Positions 1-8,402 of a stretch of 64,000 bases of DNA are shown one piece after another. The translations under genes were made by a program, and so were the position numbers. The DNA is taken from the NCBI RefSeq assembly GCF_012726265.1, contig NZ_JAASAG010000004.1:248001-312000 (forward strand). The letters are read 5' to 3'. Under the pieces are notes generated by a model. That model had not been told where the DNA came from and ran no database searches. It saw only the letters and a list, made by a program, of their open reading frames with translations. Every line of letters begins with the position of its first letter. Within the stretch, counting starts at the first letter, position 1. This DNA is from Streptomyces sp. HNM0575. Lineage in GTDB: Bacteria; Actinomycetota; Actinomycetes; Streptomycetales; Streptomycetaceae.

Positions 1-1536
1 GGCCGTACGACGCTGCGCAAGCTCGCCGAGGCGGAGGAGCAGCCCGGAGCCGACAGCGACGCCGAACGCCGGTGCGCGCGCCTGCTGCGTGAGCGGCTGA
101 CCGCTGAACTCGCCGTGCACGACGCCCAGGAGGGGCTGCGCGCCGTCAGCAACCTCCACTCCCCGGTGCACTCGGTGCGCGGGATCTTCACCGTCATGCC
201 GTCGGAGACGCTCCAGGACTGGACGGCCGTCGCACAGCGGCTGCGTGCGGTGCCCGACGCGCTGGAGGGCTACCGGGAGTCACTGGCGGCCGGTCTGGAG
301 AAGGGCCTGCACGCGGGGCCGCGCCAGGTCTCCACCGTGATCGGACAGCTGGACGAGTGGGTCGGCGACGGCGCGGACGGCGACGGCAAGGGATGGTTCG
401 CCGCCTTCGCGGCCGAGGGCCCCGAGGCGCTGACCGAGGTCCTCGTCTCCGCCGCGGACGACGCCACCGCGGCCGTGCGGCAGCTGCGCGACTGGCTGCG
501 CGAGACGTACGAGCCGGGCGTCGCGGGCTCGCCGGAGACGGTGGGCCGTGAACGGTACGCGCGCTGGGCCCGCTACTGGAACGGCGCCGATCTCGACCTC
601 GACGAGGCCTACGCCTACGGCTGGGCCGAGTTCCACCGCCTGCTGGGCGAGATGCGCACCGAGGCGGAGAAGATCCTCCCCGGTGCGGCGACCCCGTGGG
701 AGGCCCTGCGCCACCTCGACACCGAGGGCGAGGCCGTCGAGGGCGTCGACGAGGTACGCGAGTGGCTGCAAGGCCTGATGGACGAGGCCATCCAGAAGCT
801 GGACGGCACGCACTTCGAACTCGCCGAGCGGGTACGGCGCGTGGAGTCCCGCATCGCGCCTCCGGGCAGCGCGGCCGCGCCGTACTACACACAGCCGTCG
901 CTGGACTTCTCCCGCCCAGGCCGCACATGGCTCCCCACCATGGGAGAGACGCGTTTCCCCGTCTACGACCTGGTCTCCACCTGGTACCACGAGGGCGTGC
1001 CCGGTCATCATCTCCAGCTGGCCCAGTGGGCGCACGTCGCCGACGAGCTGTCGCGCTACCAGACGACGGTCGGCATGGTCAGCGCCAACGCCGAGGGCTG
1101 GGCGCTGTATGCGGAACGCCTCATGGACGAGCTGGGTTTCCTCGCCAACGCCGAGCAGCGGCTGGGCTACCTCGACGCGCAGATGATGCGCGCGACCCGC
1201 GTCATCGTCGACATCGGCATGCATCTTCAGCTGCGCATCCCGGACGACTCGCCGTTCCGTCCCGGTGAGCGGTGGACGCCGGAACTGGCGCAGGAGTTCT
1301 TCGGGATGCACAGCGGGCGGCCCTCCGACTTCGTGGAGAGCGAGCTGGTGCGCTACCTGGGCATGCCGGGGCAGGCCATCGGCTACAAGCTGGGCGAACG
1401 CGCCTGGCTGACGGGGCGTGAGGCCGCCCGCAAGGCGCACGGCGACGACTTCGACCCCAAGAAGTGGCACATGGCGGCACTTTCGCAGGGGTCGCTGGGG
1501 CTGGACGACCTGGTGGCTGAGCTTTCGGCGCTCTGA
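1..1536 (+). CDS. DUF885 family protein (5' end outside window)
   Basis: The reading frame is open from base 1 with no stop, so the gene starts before the window; at least 511 residues are present. The C-terminal half carries YHEGVPGHHLQ, the HExxxxHH-like signature of the DUF885 family, which is thought to be a zinc-peptidase-like fold. Further family landmarks are SANAEGWALYAERLMDELG and the RYLGMPGQA stretch near the end. No signal peptide can be judged because the N-terminus is missing. It ends in a convergent intergenic region with the SDR gene at 1789-2613, separated by a strong hairpin. Substrate is unknown; hydrolase function is family inference only. Confidence 0.88.
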   Translation, partial: GRTTLRKLAEAEEQPGADSDAERRCARLLRERLTAELAVHDAQEGLRAVSNLHSPVHSVRGIFTVMPSETLQDWTAVAQRLRAVPDALEGYRESLAAGLEKGLHAGPRQVSTVIGQLDEWVGDGADGDGKGWFAAFAAEGPEALTEVLVSAADDATAAVRQLRDWLRETYEPGVAGSPETVGRERYARWARYWNGADLDLDEAYAYGWAEFHRLLGEMRTEAEKILPGAATPWEALRHLDTEGEAVEGVDEVREWLQGLMDEAIQKLDGTHFELAERVRRVESRIAPPGSAAAPYYTQPSLDFSRPGRTWLPTMGETRFPVYDLVSTWYHEGVPGHHLQLAQWAHVADELSRYQTTVGMVSANAEGWALYAERLMDELGFLANAEQRLGYLDAQMMRATRVIVDIGMHLQLRIPDDSPFRPGERWTPELAQEFFGMHSGRPSDFVESELVRYLGMPGQAIGYKLGERAWLTGREAARKAHGDDFDPKKWHMAALSQGSLGLDDLVAELSAL

Positions 1537-1560
1537 CGGTCGCCCGAGCGGAACGCGGCA

Positions 1561-1607
1561 CGCGAGGTATGTGACCGGCCGATTCGGGGCCGGTCACACA
1601 CCTCGCG
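1561..1607. terminator. Bidirectional hairpin terminator
   Basis: Arms at 1561-1580 and 1588-1607 pair over 20 bp with a single A/C mismatch around a 7-nt loop. It lies 24 bp after the DUF885 stop and between convergent genes, so it can end both transcripts. There is no T-run, which is usual in high-GC actinomycetes. Confidence 0.8.
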
Positions 1608-1635
1608 TGTGTTCCCCGGCGGGACGGCGCCGATG

Positions 1636-1707
1636 TGAAGCCGTGGCCCGACATGAAGCCGTGGCCCGGCGTGAAGTCGTCGGTCGATGTGAACTCCCGG
1701 GTCCATA
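1636..1707. repeat. Degenerate 18-bp tandem repeat
   Basis: Four consecutive 18-bp units begin with TGAA. The first two are nearly identical (TGAAGCCGTGGCCC core) and the last two are increasingly diverged. They fill most of the noncoding stretch between the hairpin and the 3' end of the SDR gene. No function is apparent. Confidence 0.6.
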
Positions 1708-1788
1708 GGACGACTTGGCGACAAATCGTCCCGTCGACTGGTCGGTTCATTGACCGCACAGTGCGTCCCGGCGTCCCGTTCGCACTGC

Positions 1789-2613
1789 TCAACGGCCGAA
1801 GCCGTTCTCGGAGTTGACGACTTCGCCGGTGATCCAGGCCGCCTCGTCCGTGGTGAGCCAGGAGACGAGCCGTGCGGCGTCGTCCGGTGCGGCCCAGCGT
1901 CCGCCGGGGAAGAGGGCGGCGACCGCGGCGTGCTCCTCGCCCGTGAGGTAACCGGTGTCCACGGGGCCCGGGTTGACCGCGTTCACCGTGATGCGAGGAG
2001 CCAGGGCGGTGGCGAGCGTACGAACGGACGAGGCGAGGGCGCCCTTGGCGAGGGCGTAGCAGATCTCGTCGGGCATGCCTCCGCGCACGTCCTGGCCGGA
2101 GGTCATCATCACCACCCGGCCGGTGACGCCCTCGGGGCGCGGGAGGCGGGCGAAGGCCTGGATCAGCAGGATCACCGAGCGGGTGTTCACGGCCCAGTGT
2201 GCGTCGAGCATGTCCGCGTCCACCGCGTCCAGCGGCCCGTCGCCGCCGCTGAGCGCGTGGTTGGCCACGAGGATGTCGAGGCCGTCGCCTCCGAGTGCCT
2301 CGGCGGCCTCGCCGATCAGCCGGGCGGGGGCACCGGGGGCGGTCAGATCGCCGGGGCCGTGTGCGACGGTCGCTTCCGGTGCGGCGTACCGGCGCAGATC
2401 GTCGGCCAGCGCCTCGGGGCCCTCCGGGTCGCTGCCCCAGGGCTGTGCCGAGTCGTGCGGCCGGTGGTGGTGGGCGTAGACGGAGGCGCCGTACGCCGCG
2501 AGACGACGGGCCACGGCGTGACCGATGCCGGCGCGGCGGGCTGCTCCCGTGACGAGGGCCGTACGGCCGCGCAGCGGCAGCGGATCCCGATAGGGCGGTG
2601 GCTGTGCAGACAT
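1789..2613 (-). CDS. SDR family oxidoreductase
   Basis: 274 aa, classical short-chain dehydrogenase length. The N-terminal Rossmann motif is TGAARRAGIG (TGxxxGxG type) after a short Pro-rich leader; ANHAL stands in the usual NNAG position, MTSG carries the catalytic Ser, and YALAK supplies Tyr and Lys. The start ATG has a GAGG about 9 nt upstream. An NAD(P)-dependent cytosolic oxidoreductase is expected; the substrate cannot be read from sequence. It sits 53 bp downstream of sbcC on the same strand, so it may be read through from the sbcDC operon. Confidence 0.85.
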   Translation of the reverse strand: MSAQPPPYRDPLPLRGRTALVTGAARRAGIGHAVARRLAAYGASVYAHHHRPHDSAQPWGSDPEGPEALADDLRRYAAPEATVAHGPGDLTAPGAPARLIGEAAEALGGDGLDILVANHALSGGDGPLDAVDADMLDAHWAVNTRSVILLIQAFARLPRPEGVTGRVVMMTSGQDVRGGMPDEICYALAKGALASSVRTLATALAPRITVNAVNPGPVDTGYLTGEEHAAVAALFPGGRWAAPDDAARLVSWLTTDEAAWITGEVVNSENGFGR

Positions 2614-2666
2614 GGCGGACAGCCTCGTATGCGGCGGGCCCTGCCGTCAGCCGGTTTTCTGCGCGG

Positions 2667-5600
2667 TCAGCCGTCCACCGGGGCGGAGCGGTGGTGAAGT
2701 GCGGAGCCATAACGGGACTTGGCGACCTCCAGCTGTACGGGGATGCGCCGGCGCAGGTCGGGGACGTGACTGACGATGCCGACGCAACGGTCCCGCTCCC
2801 GCAGGGAGTCCAGGACGTCGAGGATCTCGTCGAGGGTCTGCTCGTCGAGGCTGCCGAAGCCCTCGTCGATGAAGAGCGTCTCCAGCCTGGTGCCTCCCGC
2901 CTCGTCGGTGACGACGTCCGCGAGGCCCAGCGCCAGCGCGAGCGACGCCGAGAACGTCTCGCCCCCGGACAGCGTCGCCGTGTCGCGCTCCGCTCCCGTC
3001 CACGCGTCGATGACGTGCAGCCCGAGGCCGGAGCGCGCCCCGCCGCCGGAGCGGGCGTCGGAGTGCACGAGGCTGTAGCGGCCCGCGGACATCCGCGCCA
3101 GGCGCGCGCTCGCGGCGGCGGCGACCTGCTCCAGGCGTGCGGCCAGCACGTAGGACTCCAGCCGCATCCGCCGCTCGTTCTCCGCTGAGGTGCCCGCCGT
3201 CAGGCCGGCGAGGCGCGCGACGTGCTCGTATCTCTCGCGCAGCGGGGCGAGTTCGCGTACGGAGGCGGTGGCGCGGGAGCTGAGCCCGTCCAGTTCGGCA
3301 CAGCGCGTACGGGCGGCGTCCTCCGCGGCGGAGGCCTCGCGGAGGCGGCGGGTCGACTCCTCGACGGCGCTCTGGGCGGCGTCGGGGTCGGCGGCGGGCA
3401 GCGCGTCCGCAGCGGCGAGGCCGGGATCCGCCAACTCGGCCGCCACACCCGCCTCGGCGGCTCGCCACTCCTCCAACCTGGCCTCCATCGCGCGCTGTTG
3501 CTCGTCGCCGAGCAGCGCCTCGGCGGCCGTGGACGGGCTGTCGAATCCGGCACGGGCGGCGGCGTCCGCCAGCTGCGCGACGGCCTCCTCCAGGCGGCGT
3601 GCCTCCTCCTGTGCTCTGCGGGCCGCTTCGGCGGCGCCGTCGAGGAGCCGGGCACGACGCTGTAGGACCTCGGCGCGCTCGGCGACGCTGGGTGCGTCGC
3701 CGCGCGCCTTGTCCAACTCGGCCGTAAGCGAGGCCCGTTCGCGCTGGAGCGCTTCGCGGTGCGACGTACGGGCGGCACCGCGGCGCTCCGCGTCCTGGTG
3801 CCGGTCGAGGCGCTGGGCGTGCTCGCGCTCGGCGCGGGCGAGGGACTCGCGTGCGGCATGGGCGTCTGCCGCTTCGTCGTGCGCCCGTCGGTGTGCCTCT
3901 TCCCATTCGGCAACGGCCGCAGCGAGCTTGCCCGTCTCTTCGTCCTGTGACCCGGCGCGGGCCGCGGCGAGTTCCTCCCGCACCGCGCGGGCGTCCGCAT
4001 CGGCCTCCTCGCGTGCCGTCTCGGCGCCTCGGTACGCGGCGAGCGCTGCGTCCTCGGCGGACTGGCCCACGGCTCCGTCGCCGGGGCGCGCGGGCGCCGG
4101 GTGCTCCGTGGCGCCGCACACCGTGCACGGCTCGCCCGCGCGCAGCTCCGCGGCGAGTTCGGCGGCGATGCCCCGGAGCCGCCGGTCCTTGAGCCGCAGC
4201 CACTCCTCGTGGGCGGACGCTGCCACCTCGCGTGCCTTCAGCAGCCGCTGCCCGGCGTCCTCGGCCTGCTGGGCGAGTTCGTCGCGGCGCCGTGCGGCGG
4301 CGAGGCGCAGCCTCGCGGGCTCCAGCTGTCCCGCGAGTTGTTCGGCGCGGGTGGCGGCCTCCTGCGCGGTGTCGATGCGGCGCTGGAGTGCGTGGCGCTC
4401 GCCCTCCCAGCCCGCGAGCCATGCGGAGGTCTCGCGCAGGGCGTCCTCGTCCGTACGCGATTCGCGCTCCAGCGTGGCGAGTTCGCCGTCGATGGCTGTG
4501 CGGCGCTGCTCGGCGCGGCGGGCGGCGTCCAGGGAGCCGAGCTCCTCTCTGTACTCCCCCGCGAGCCGGGTCAGCTCGCGAACGGGTGCCTCGCCGAAGT
4601 CGGGCGGCAGCTGCGCTCGGTGGCGGGTCTGCTCGGCCTGCGCCTCCTCATGTGCCGACGCCGCCGACTCGTGCAGGGCCACCGCGGGGGCCACGGCCGC
4701 CGCCGCGCGGGCGCGTGCCAGCCGCTCGCGGGTCTCCTCGCGCTCGGCGGCACGGGCCTCCAGGTCGCGGGCGCGCTCCCGGGCGTCGGCGAACCGGCGC
4801 TGGCGGCCGGCCAGTTCGCGGCTCTCCGCCAGCTCGGACATGGCCTCGGCGTGGGCCGTCTCGGCGGCGGAGGAGGAGATCGCGGCGATGTCGAGGCGTT
4901 CGCGGGCGCCGGCGCGGGCCAGCGCCGCCCATTCCAGTACCGCCGCCGTCAGCCCCGGGTCACCGGCCGCCGGGGCGGCGTCGCCATGGCTGCTGCTCCC
5001 GGTGCCGCCGCCCTTGTTGCCGCCGCGCGTGCCGTTGCCGCCGCGCGTGCCGTTGCCGCCGCGCGTGCCGTTGGCGCCGCCGTCGCGGGCTCGGGAGGCG
5101 CGCTCCGTCCGTGCATCCGCGCGGGGCCGCTGCCCCGGAAGGCCGCCGGGCCCGGCCCGGCCGTGACCTCCACCGTCCCCGTCCGCCTCCTCGACCTCGC
5201 CCGCGCCCGCGCCCGCGGAGAGCACCGCGCCCGGTGCCGGCAGTCCGCCGAGCCCGCCACCGGTGCCCATGGCCTGCCGCATCCGATGCAGAAGGCCCAG
5301 CAGCGCCTCGTCACCGGCCCGCACCTCGTCCTGGGCTCCGCGGCGCATCCGCGCCAACTGCTCCTCCGCGGCGGCGAACCGGCCGGTGTCGAAGAGCCGC
5401 CCGAGCAGCTTGGCCCGGTCCTCCGCACTGGCCCGCAGGAACCGCGCGAAGTCCCCCTGCGGAAGCAGCACCACCTGGCAGAACTGCTCACGGCTCATGC
5501 CCGTGAGCTGGGCGATCTCCTCGCCGATCTCCTGGTGGGAGCGGCTCAGGCCCTGCCACTGCCCGGCGCCCGCGTCGTACTCACGCAGCCATGACTGGGC

Positions 5601-5939
5601 TCGCTCCTTCGTCGAGCCGCTGCCGCGCCGCTTGGGCCGGCTCTGCTCGGGACGGCGGGTGATCTCCAGCCGGCGCCCGGAGACCGTCAGGTCCAGCACG
5701 ACCTCGGTCAGCGTGCCCGGCGCGGCGTGGTCGCTGCGCAGCGTGCCGCCCGGCTGCTGCCGCGCGCCCGGAACGGTGCCGTACAACGCGAAGCAGACGG
5801 CGTCGAGCACGGACGTCTTGCCCGCGCCCGTCGGACCGTGCAGCAGGAAGAGGCCCGCCGCCGACAGCGCGTCGAAGTCCACGTGCTCGGTGCCGGCGAA
5901 GGGCCCGAAGGCAGTGACCGTCAGGCTGTGCAGCCTCAT
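2667..5939 (-). CDS. sbcC: Exonuclease SbcCD, subunit SbcC (SMC-like ATPase)
   Basis: 1090 aa, within the size range of actinobacterial SbcC. Walker A GPTGAGKT lies at residues 35-42, long Ala/Arg/Glu-rich coiled-coil arms follow, and the zinc-hook CTVC is at 605-608. The C-terminal lobe has the ABC signature LSGGETFSASLALALG and Walker B TLFIDEGFGSLDE. I chose the start MRLHSLTVTAFGPF because it aligns with the family N-terminus and its ATG overlaps the sbcD stop (ATGA coupling); the longer upstream frame is inside sbcD. With SbcD it forms the Mre11/Rad50-type complex that opens hairpins and DNA ends. Oddity: a Gly-rich insert of about 100 residues around 230-330, including tandem GGNGTR units, in the ascending arm. 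Confidence 0.93.
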   Translation of the reverse strand: MRLHSLTVTAFGPFAGTEHVDFDALSAAGLFLLHGPTGAGKTSVLDAVCFALYGTVPGARQQPGGTLRSDHAAPGTLTEVVLDLTVSGRRLEITRRPEQSRPKRRGSGSTKERAQSWLREYDAGAGQWQGLSRSHQEIGEEIAQLTGMSREQFCQVVLLPQGDFARFLRASAEDRAKLLGRLFDTGRFAAAEEQLARMRRGAQDEVRAGDEALLGLLHRMRQAMGTGGGLGGLPAPGAVLSAGAGAGEVEEADGDGGGHGRAGPGGLPGQRPRADARTERASRARDGGANGTRGGNGTRGGNGTRGGNKGGGTGSSSHGDAAPAAGDPGLTAAVLEWAALARAGARERLDIAAISSSAAETAHAEAMSELAESRELAGRQRRFADARERARDLEARAAEREETRERLARARAAAAVAPAVALHESAASAHEEAQAEQTRHRAQLPPDFGEAPVRELTRLAGEYREELGSLDAARRAEQRRTAIDGELATLERESRTDEDALRETSAWLAGWEGERHALQRRIDTAQEAATRAEQLAGQLEPARLRLAAARRRDELAQQAEDAGQRLLKAREVAASAHEEWLRLKDRRLRGIAAELAAELRAGEPCTVCGATEHPAPARPGDGAVGQSAEDAALAAYRGAETAREEADADARAVREELAAARAGSQDEETGKLAAAVAEWEEAHRRAHDEAADAHAARESLARAEREHAQRLDRHQDAERRGAARTSHREALQRERASLTAELDKARGDAPSVAERAEVLQRRARLLDGAAEAARRAQEEARRLEEAVAQLADAAARAGFDSPSTAAEALLGDEQQRAMEARLEEWRAAEAGVAAELADPGLAAADALPAADPDAAQSAVEESTRRLREASAAEDAARTRCAELDGLSSRATASVRELAPLRERYEHVARLAGLTAGTSAENERRMRLESYVLAARLEQVAAAASARLARMSAGRYSLVHSDARSGGGARSGLGLHVIDAWTGAERDTATLSGGETFSASLALALGLADVVTDEAGGTRLETLFIDEGFGSLDEQTLDEILDVLDSLRERDRCVGIVSHVPDLRRRIPVQLEVAKSRYGSALHHRSAPVDG

Positions 5940-7171
5940 GCGCGGACCTCCGCCTGATCCGCCGGGTGGCGCTCGCCCGCCCCTACCCGTGCCTGCGCCG
6001 GCTGCTCCGACTCGCCCGCCGCGGCCTCTTCGGCACGGGCCGCCTCGAGGGCGTCGCCCAGCATCCGGCGCTCCCGGCTGTCCGCGACGCGGCCCGTACG
6101 GACGTGTCCCACGAAGTCCTCGGCGATCTCCTGGTCGCTGCGGCCCTTCAGCCGCCGGGCGTACGAGGCGGGCGCCTGCGTCTGCTCGGTGGGCTCCGGG
6201 TCGAAGACGAGGCTGACGATGTGCGGAAAGCGCTCGGACAGGCGCGCCATCGGCGCGTGCGGCCGTGCCGCGTCGGTGAGCGTGGCCTCCACCCACGACT
6301 CCTCGTGCCCGGCGTGGGACGGCTCGTCGAGCAGCTGCTCCAGGCTGCCGCGGATGCGGACCAGGGGGCGGGGCACGGGACAGTCGATGCGGCGTGCGCC
6401 CAGGCCGCCGGTCGCGTCGAGGTCGACGAGCCACATGGACTTGCGGTGGGCGGCCTCGGAGAAGGAGTACGCGAGCGGCGAACCCGAGTAGCGCACGCGC
6501 TCGCTGATGGTCTGACAGCCGTGCAGATGACCGAGCGCGGCGTAGTCGACTCCGTCGAAGACCGAGGCGGGCACGGAGGCCACTCCCCCGACGGTGATGT
6601 CCCGCTCGCTGTCGGAGGATTCGCCTCCGTGGACGAAGGCATGGGCGAGCACCACCGAACGCGTCCCCGGCGGCCGGGAGTTCAGGTCGTCGCGCACCCG
6701 GTCCATGGCGGCGCGCAGCACGGCGGTGTGGCCGCCCGCCTCCGCGCCCAGCCCGGCGGCGACGAGCGACGGCTCCAGATACGGCAGCCCGTAGCAGGCG
6801 ACTTCGCCGTGCGCGTCCGCCAGCAGGACAGGCGTGCCGCAGCCCTCCGGGTCCGTACGCAGGTGGATGCCCGCGTGCTTCATCAGGCCGGAGCCGACGC
6901 CCAGTCGCCGCGCCGAGTCGTGGTTGCCGGAGATCATGACGGTGGGGACGCCCAATTCGGCGAGCCCGTGCAGTGCCTCGTCGAAGAGGGAGACGGCGGA
7001 CAGCGGCGGAACCGCCCGGTCGTAGACGTCCCCGGCGACGAGAACCGCGTCGACCCGCTCCCGCTCGGCGGTGGCGAGGAGATGGGCGAGGAACTCCCGC
7101 TGCGCGTCGAGGAGACTCACGCGGTGAAAGCTCCGCCCCAGATGCCAGTCCGATGTGTGCAGCAATCTCAC
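5936..7171 (-). CDS. sbcD: Exonuclease SbcCD, subunit SbcD (Mre11-like nuclease)
   Basis: 411 aa. Metallophosphoesterase motifs are in order: HTSDWHLG at the N-terminus, GDVYDRA, SGNHDS and a later YLEPS/VLAHAFVH region followed by GHLHGCQ. These are the metal-binding Asp/His/Asn residues of Mre11/SbcD nucleases. The start codon is GTG. Its stop overlaps the sbcC ATG by 4 bp, so the two subunits are translationally coupled, as is typical. The 250 bp upstream (7172-7422) carry the presumed operon promoter; I see no convincing -35/-10 pair there. Confidence 0.94.
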   Translation of the reverse strand: MRLLHTSDWHLGRSFHRVSLLDAQREFLAHLLATAERERVDAVLVAGDVYDRAVPPLSAVSLFDEALHGLAELGVPTVMISGNHDSARRLGVGSGLMKHAGIHLRTDPEGCGTPVLLADAHGEVACYGLPYLEPSLVAAGLGAEAGGHTAVLRAAMDRVRDDLNSRPPGTRSVVLAHAFVHGGESSDSERDITVGGVASVPASVFDGVDYAALGHLHGCQTISERVRYSGSPLAYSFSEAAHRKSMWLVDLDATGGLGARRIDCPVPRPLVRIRGSLEQLLDEPSHAGHEESWVEATLTDAARPHAPMARLSERFPHIVSLVFDPEPTEQTQAPASYARRLKGRSDQEIAEDFVGHVRTGRVADSRERRMLGDALEAARAEEAAAGESEQPAQARVGAGERHPADQAEVRA

Positions 7172-7422
7172 AGCACTGATCCCGCCAGCACGCGCCTCTC
7201 CCCGGTCGTCAGGTCGCCCGATCTCTCCCCTGGTCTACCAGCAGGCACTGACAACGCGGCAATCGCCCGCAGGCGCAGGGGCGTTACGGCGTCCCGGGAC
7301 CGACGGCCCGAACGCCCGGGGAGCGCGCTGAAGTTGAGCCCGTGTCAGGTGAGGCGGCGGCCGGCCCTGCCCTCTCGACACAGCGCGGATACCGACTCGT
7401 GAACCGGCGCGCGCCGGGCCCG

Positions 7423-8253
7423 TCACTCCTGTACGGGACGCAGCCGCAGCCCCTGCATGCCCCCGTCGACGGCGAGTTCGGTGCCCGTCGTGGCACCGGC
7501 CGACGGCCCGGCCAGATAGCACACCGCGGCGGCGACCTCCTCGGCGGAGACCAGCCGCCCCATGGGCTGCCTCGCCTCCAGCGCGGCACGCTCGGCATCC
7601 GGGTCGGGAGCGGACCGCAGCAGCCGTCCGATCCAAGGCGTGTCCGCCGTACCGGGGTTGACGCAGTTGACCCGGACTCCCTCGCGGATGTGGTCGGCGG
7701 CCATCGCGCGCGTGAGGGCGAGGACGGCGCCCTTGCTGGCGGAGTAGAGGGCTCGCTGCGGCAGTCCGGCGGTCGCGGCGATGGAGCAGGTGTTGACGAC
7801 GGCGGCGCCAACGGCCGCAGGACCGCCACCCGCCGCAGAACCGCCGCCGTCCGGCGCGGCCGCCGCGCGGCGCAGCAGCGGCAGGGCGGCGGCGCTGACC
7901 CGGGCGATGCCCGTCACGTTGACGTCCAGGACGTGGCGCCACTCGTCGTCGTCATTGTCCTCGACGGTTCCCTGCGCGCCGATTCCGGCGTTGTTGACCA
8001 GGACGTCCAGACGTCCGTGCCGTTCACCCATGGAGTGGACCGCGTCCCGCACCGAAGCCCGGTCGGTCACGTCGCAGCGCAGGCACTCAAGGCCGTCCGG
8101 CACTTCGTCCACCGACAGGTCCAGCACGTACACCTGCGCCCCGCGGCGGGCCAGTTCGCTTGCGACGGCCAGGCCGATGCCGGAGGCGCCTCCGGTCACG
8201 GCGGCCACCCTGCCGTCGAACTCGCCCCCGGGGATTGCCGCTTGCCGGATCAT
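7423..8253 (-). CDS. SDR family oxidoreductase
   Basis: 276 aa. The NAD(P)-binding motif is VTGGASGIG, followed by NNAG, NTCSIA (Ser) and YSASK (Tyr/Lys) and the common C-terminal ELAVDGGMQGL. The start ATG (MIRQAAIPGG) was preferred over an extended frame because GGCGAGG lies 7-8 nt upstream and family alignment begins just after it. It resembles the 2-hydroxycyclohexanecarboxyl-CoA/glucose dehydrogenase-like SDRs, but substrate assignment is not possible. It stands alone between sbcD and asnB; the 149 bp separating it from asnB contain no gene. Confidence 0.87.
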   Translation of the reverse strand: MIRQAAIPGGEFDGRVAAVTGGASGIGLAVASELARRGAQVYVLDLSVDEVPDGLECLRCDVTDRASVRDAVHSMGERHGRLDVLVNNAGIGAQGTVEDNDDDEWRHVLDVNVTGIARVSAAALPLLRRAAAAPDGGGSAAGGGPAAVGAAVVNTCSIAATAGLPQRALYSASKGAVLALTRAMAADHIREGVRVNCVNPGTADTPWIGRLLRSAPDPDAERAALEARQPMGRLVSAEEVAAAVCYLAGPSAGATTGTELAVDGGMQGLRLRPVQE

Positions 8254-8402
8254 GACCGCCTCGCCGTCCTTCGTACGTGCCCCTGCCGCGCCTGCCCGCG
8301 CGCCGCACGCGGTGAGGGCGCCCGTGATACTCCCCGGGTCACGGCCACGGGCCGCCGGCCCCGCCCCCGGGTGTGCGTCCTCACCGCATCCTGGCGGTGC
8401 GC

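Noticed and set aside
5940..6434. 165-residue N-terminal extension of SbcC
   Set aside because: Lies wholly inside sbcD in another frame; the ATG at 5939 aligns with the SbcC N-terminus.
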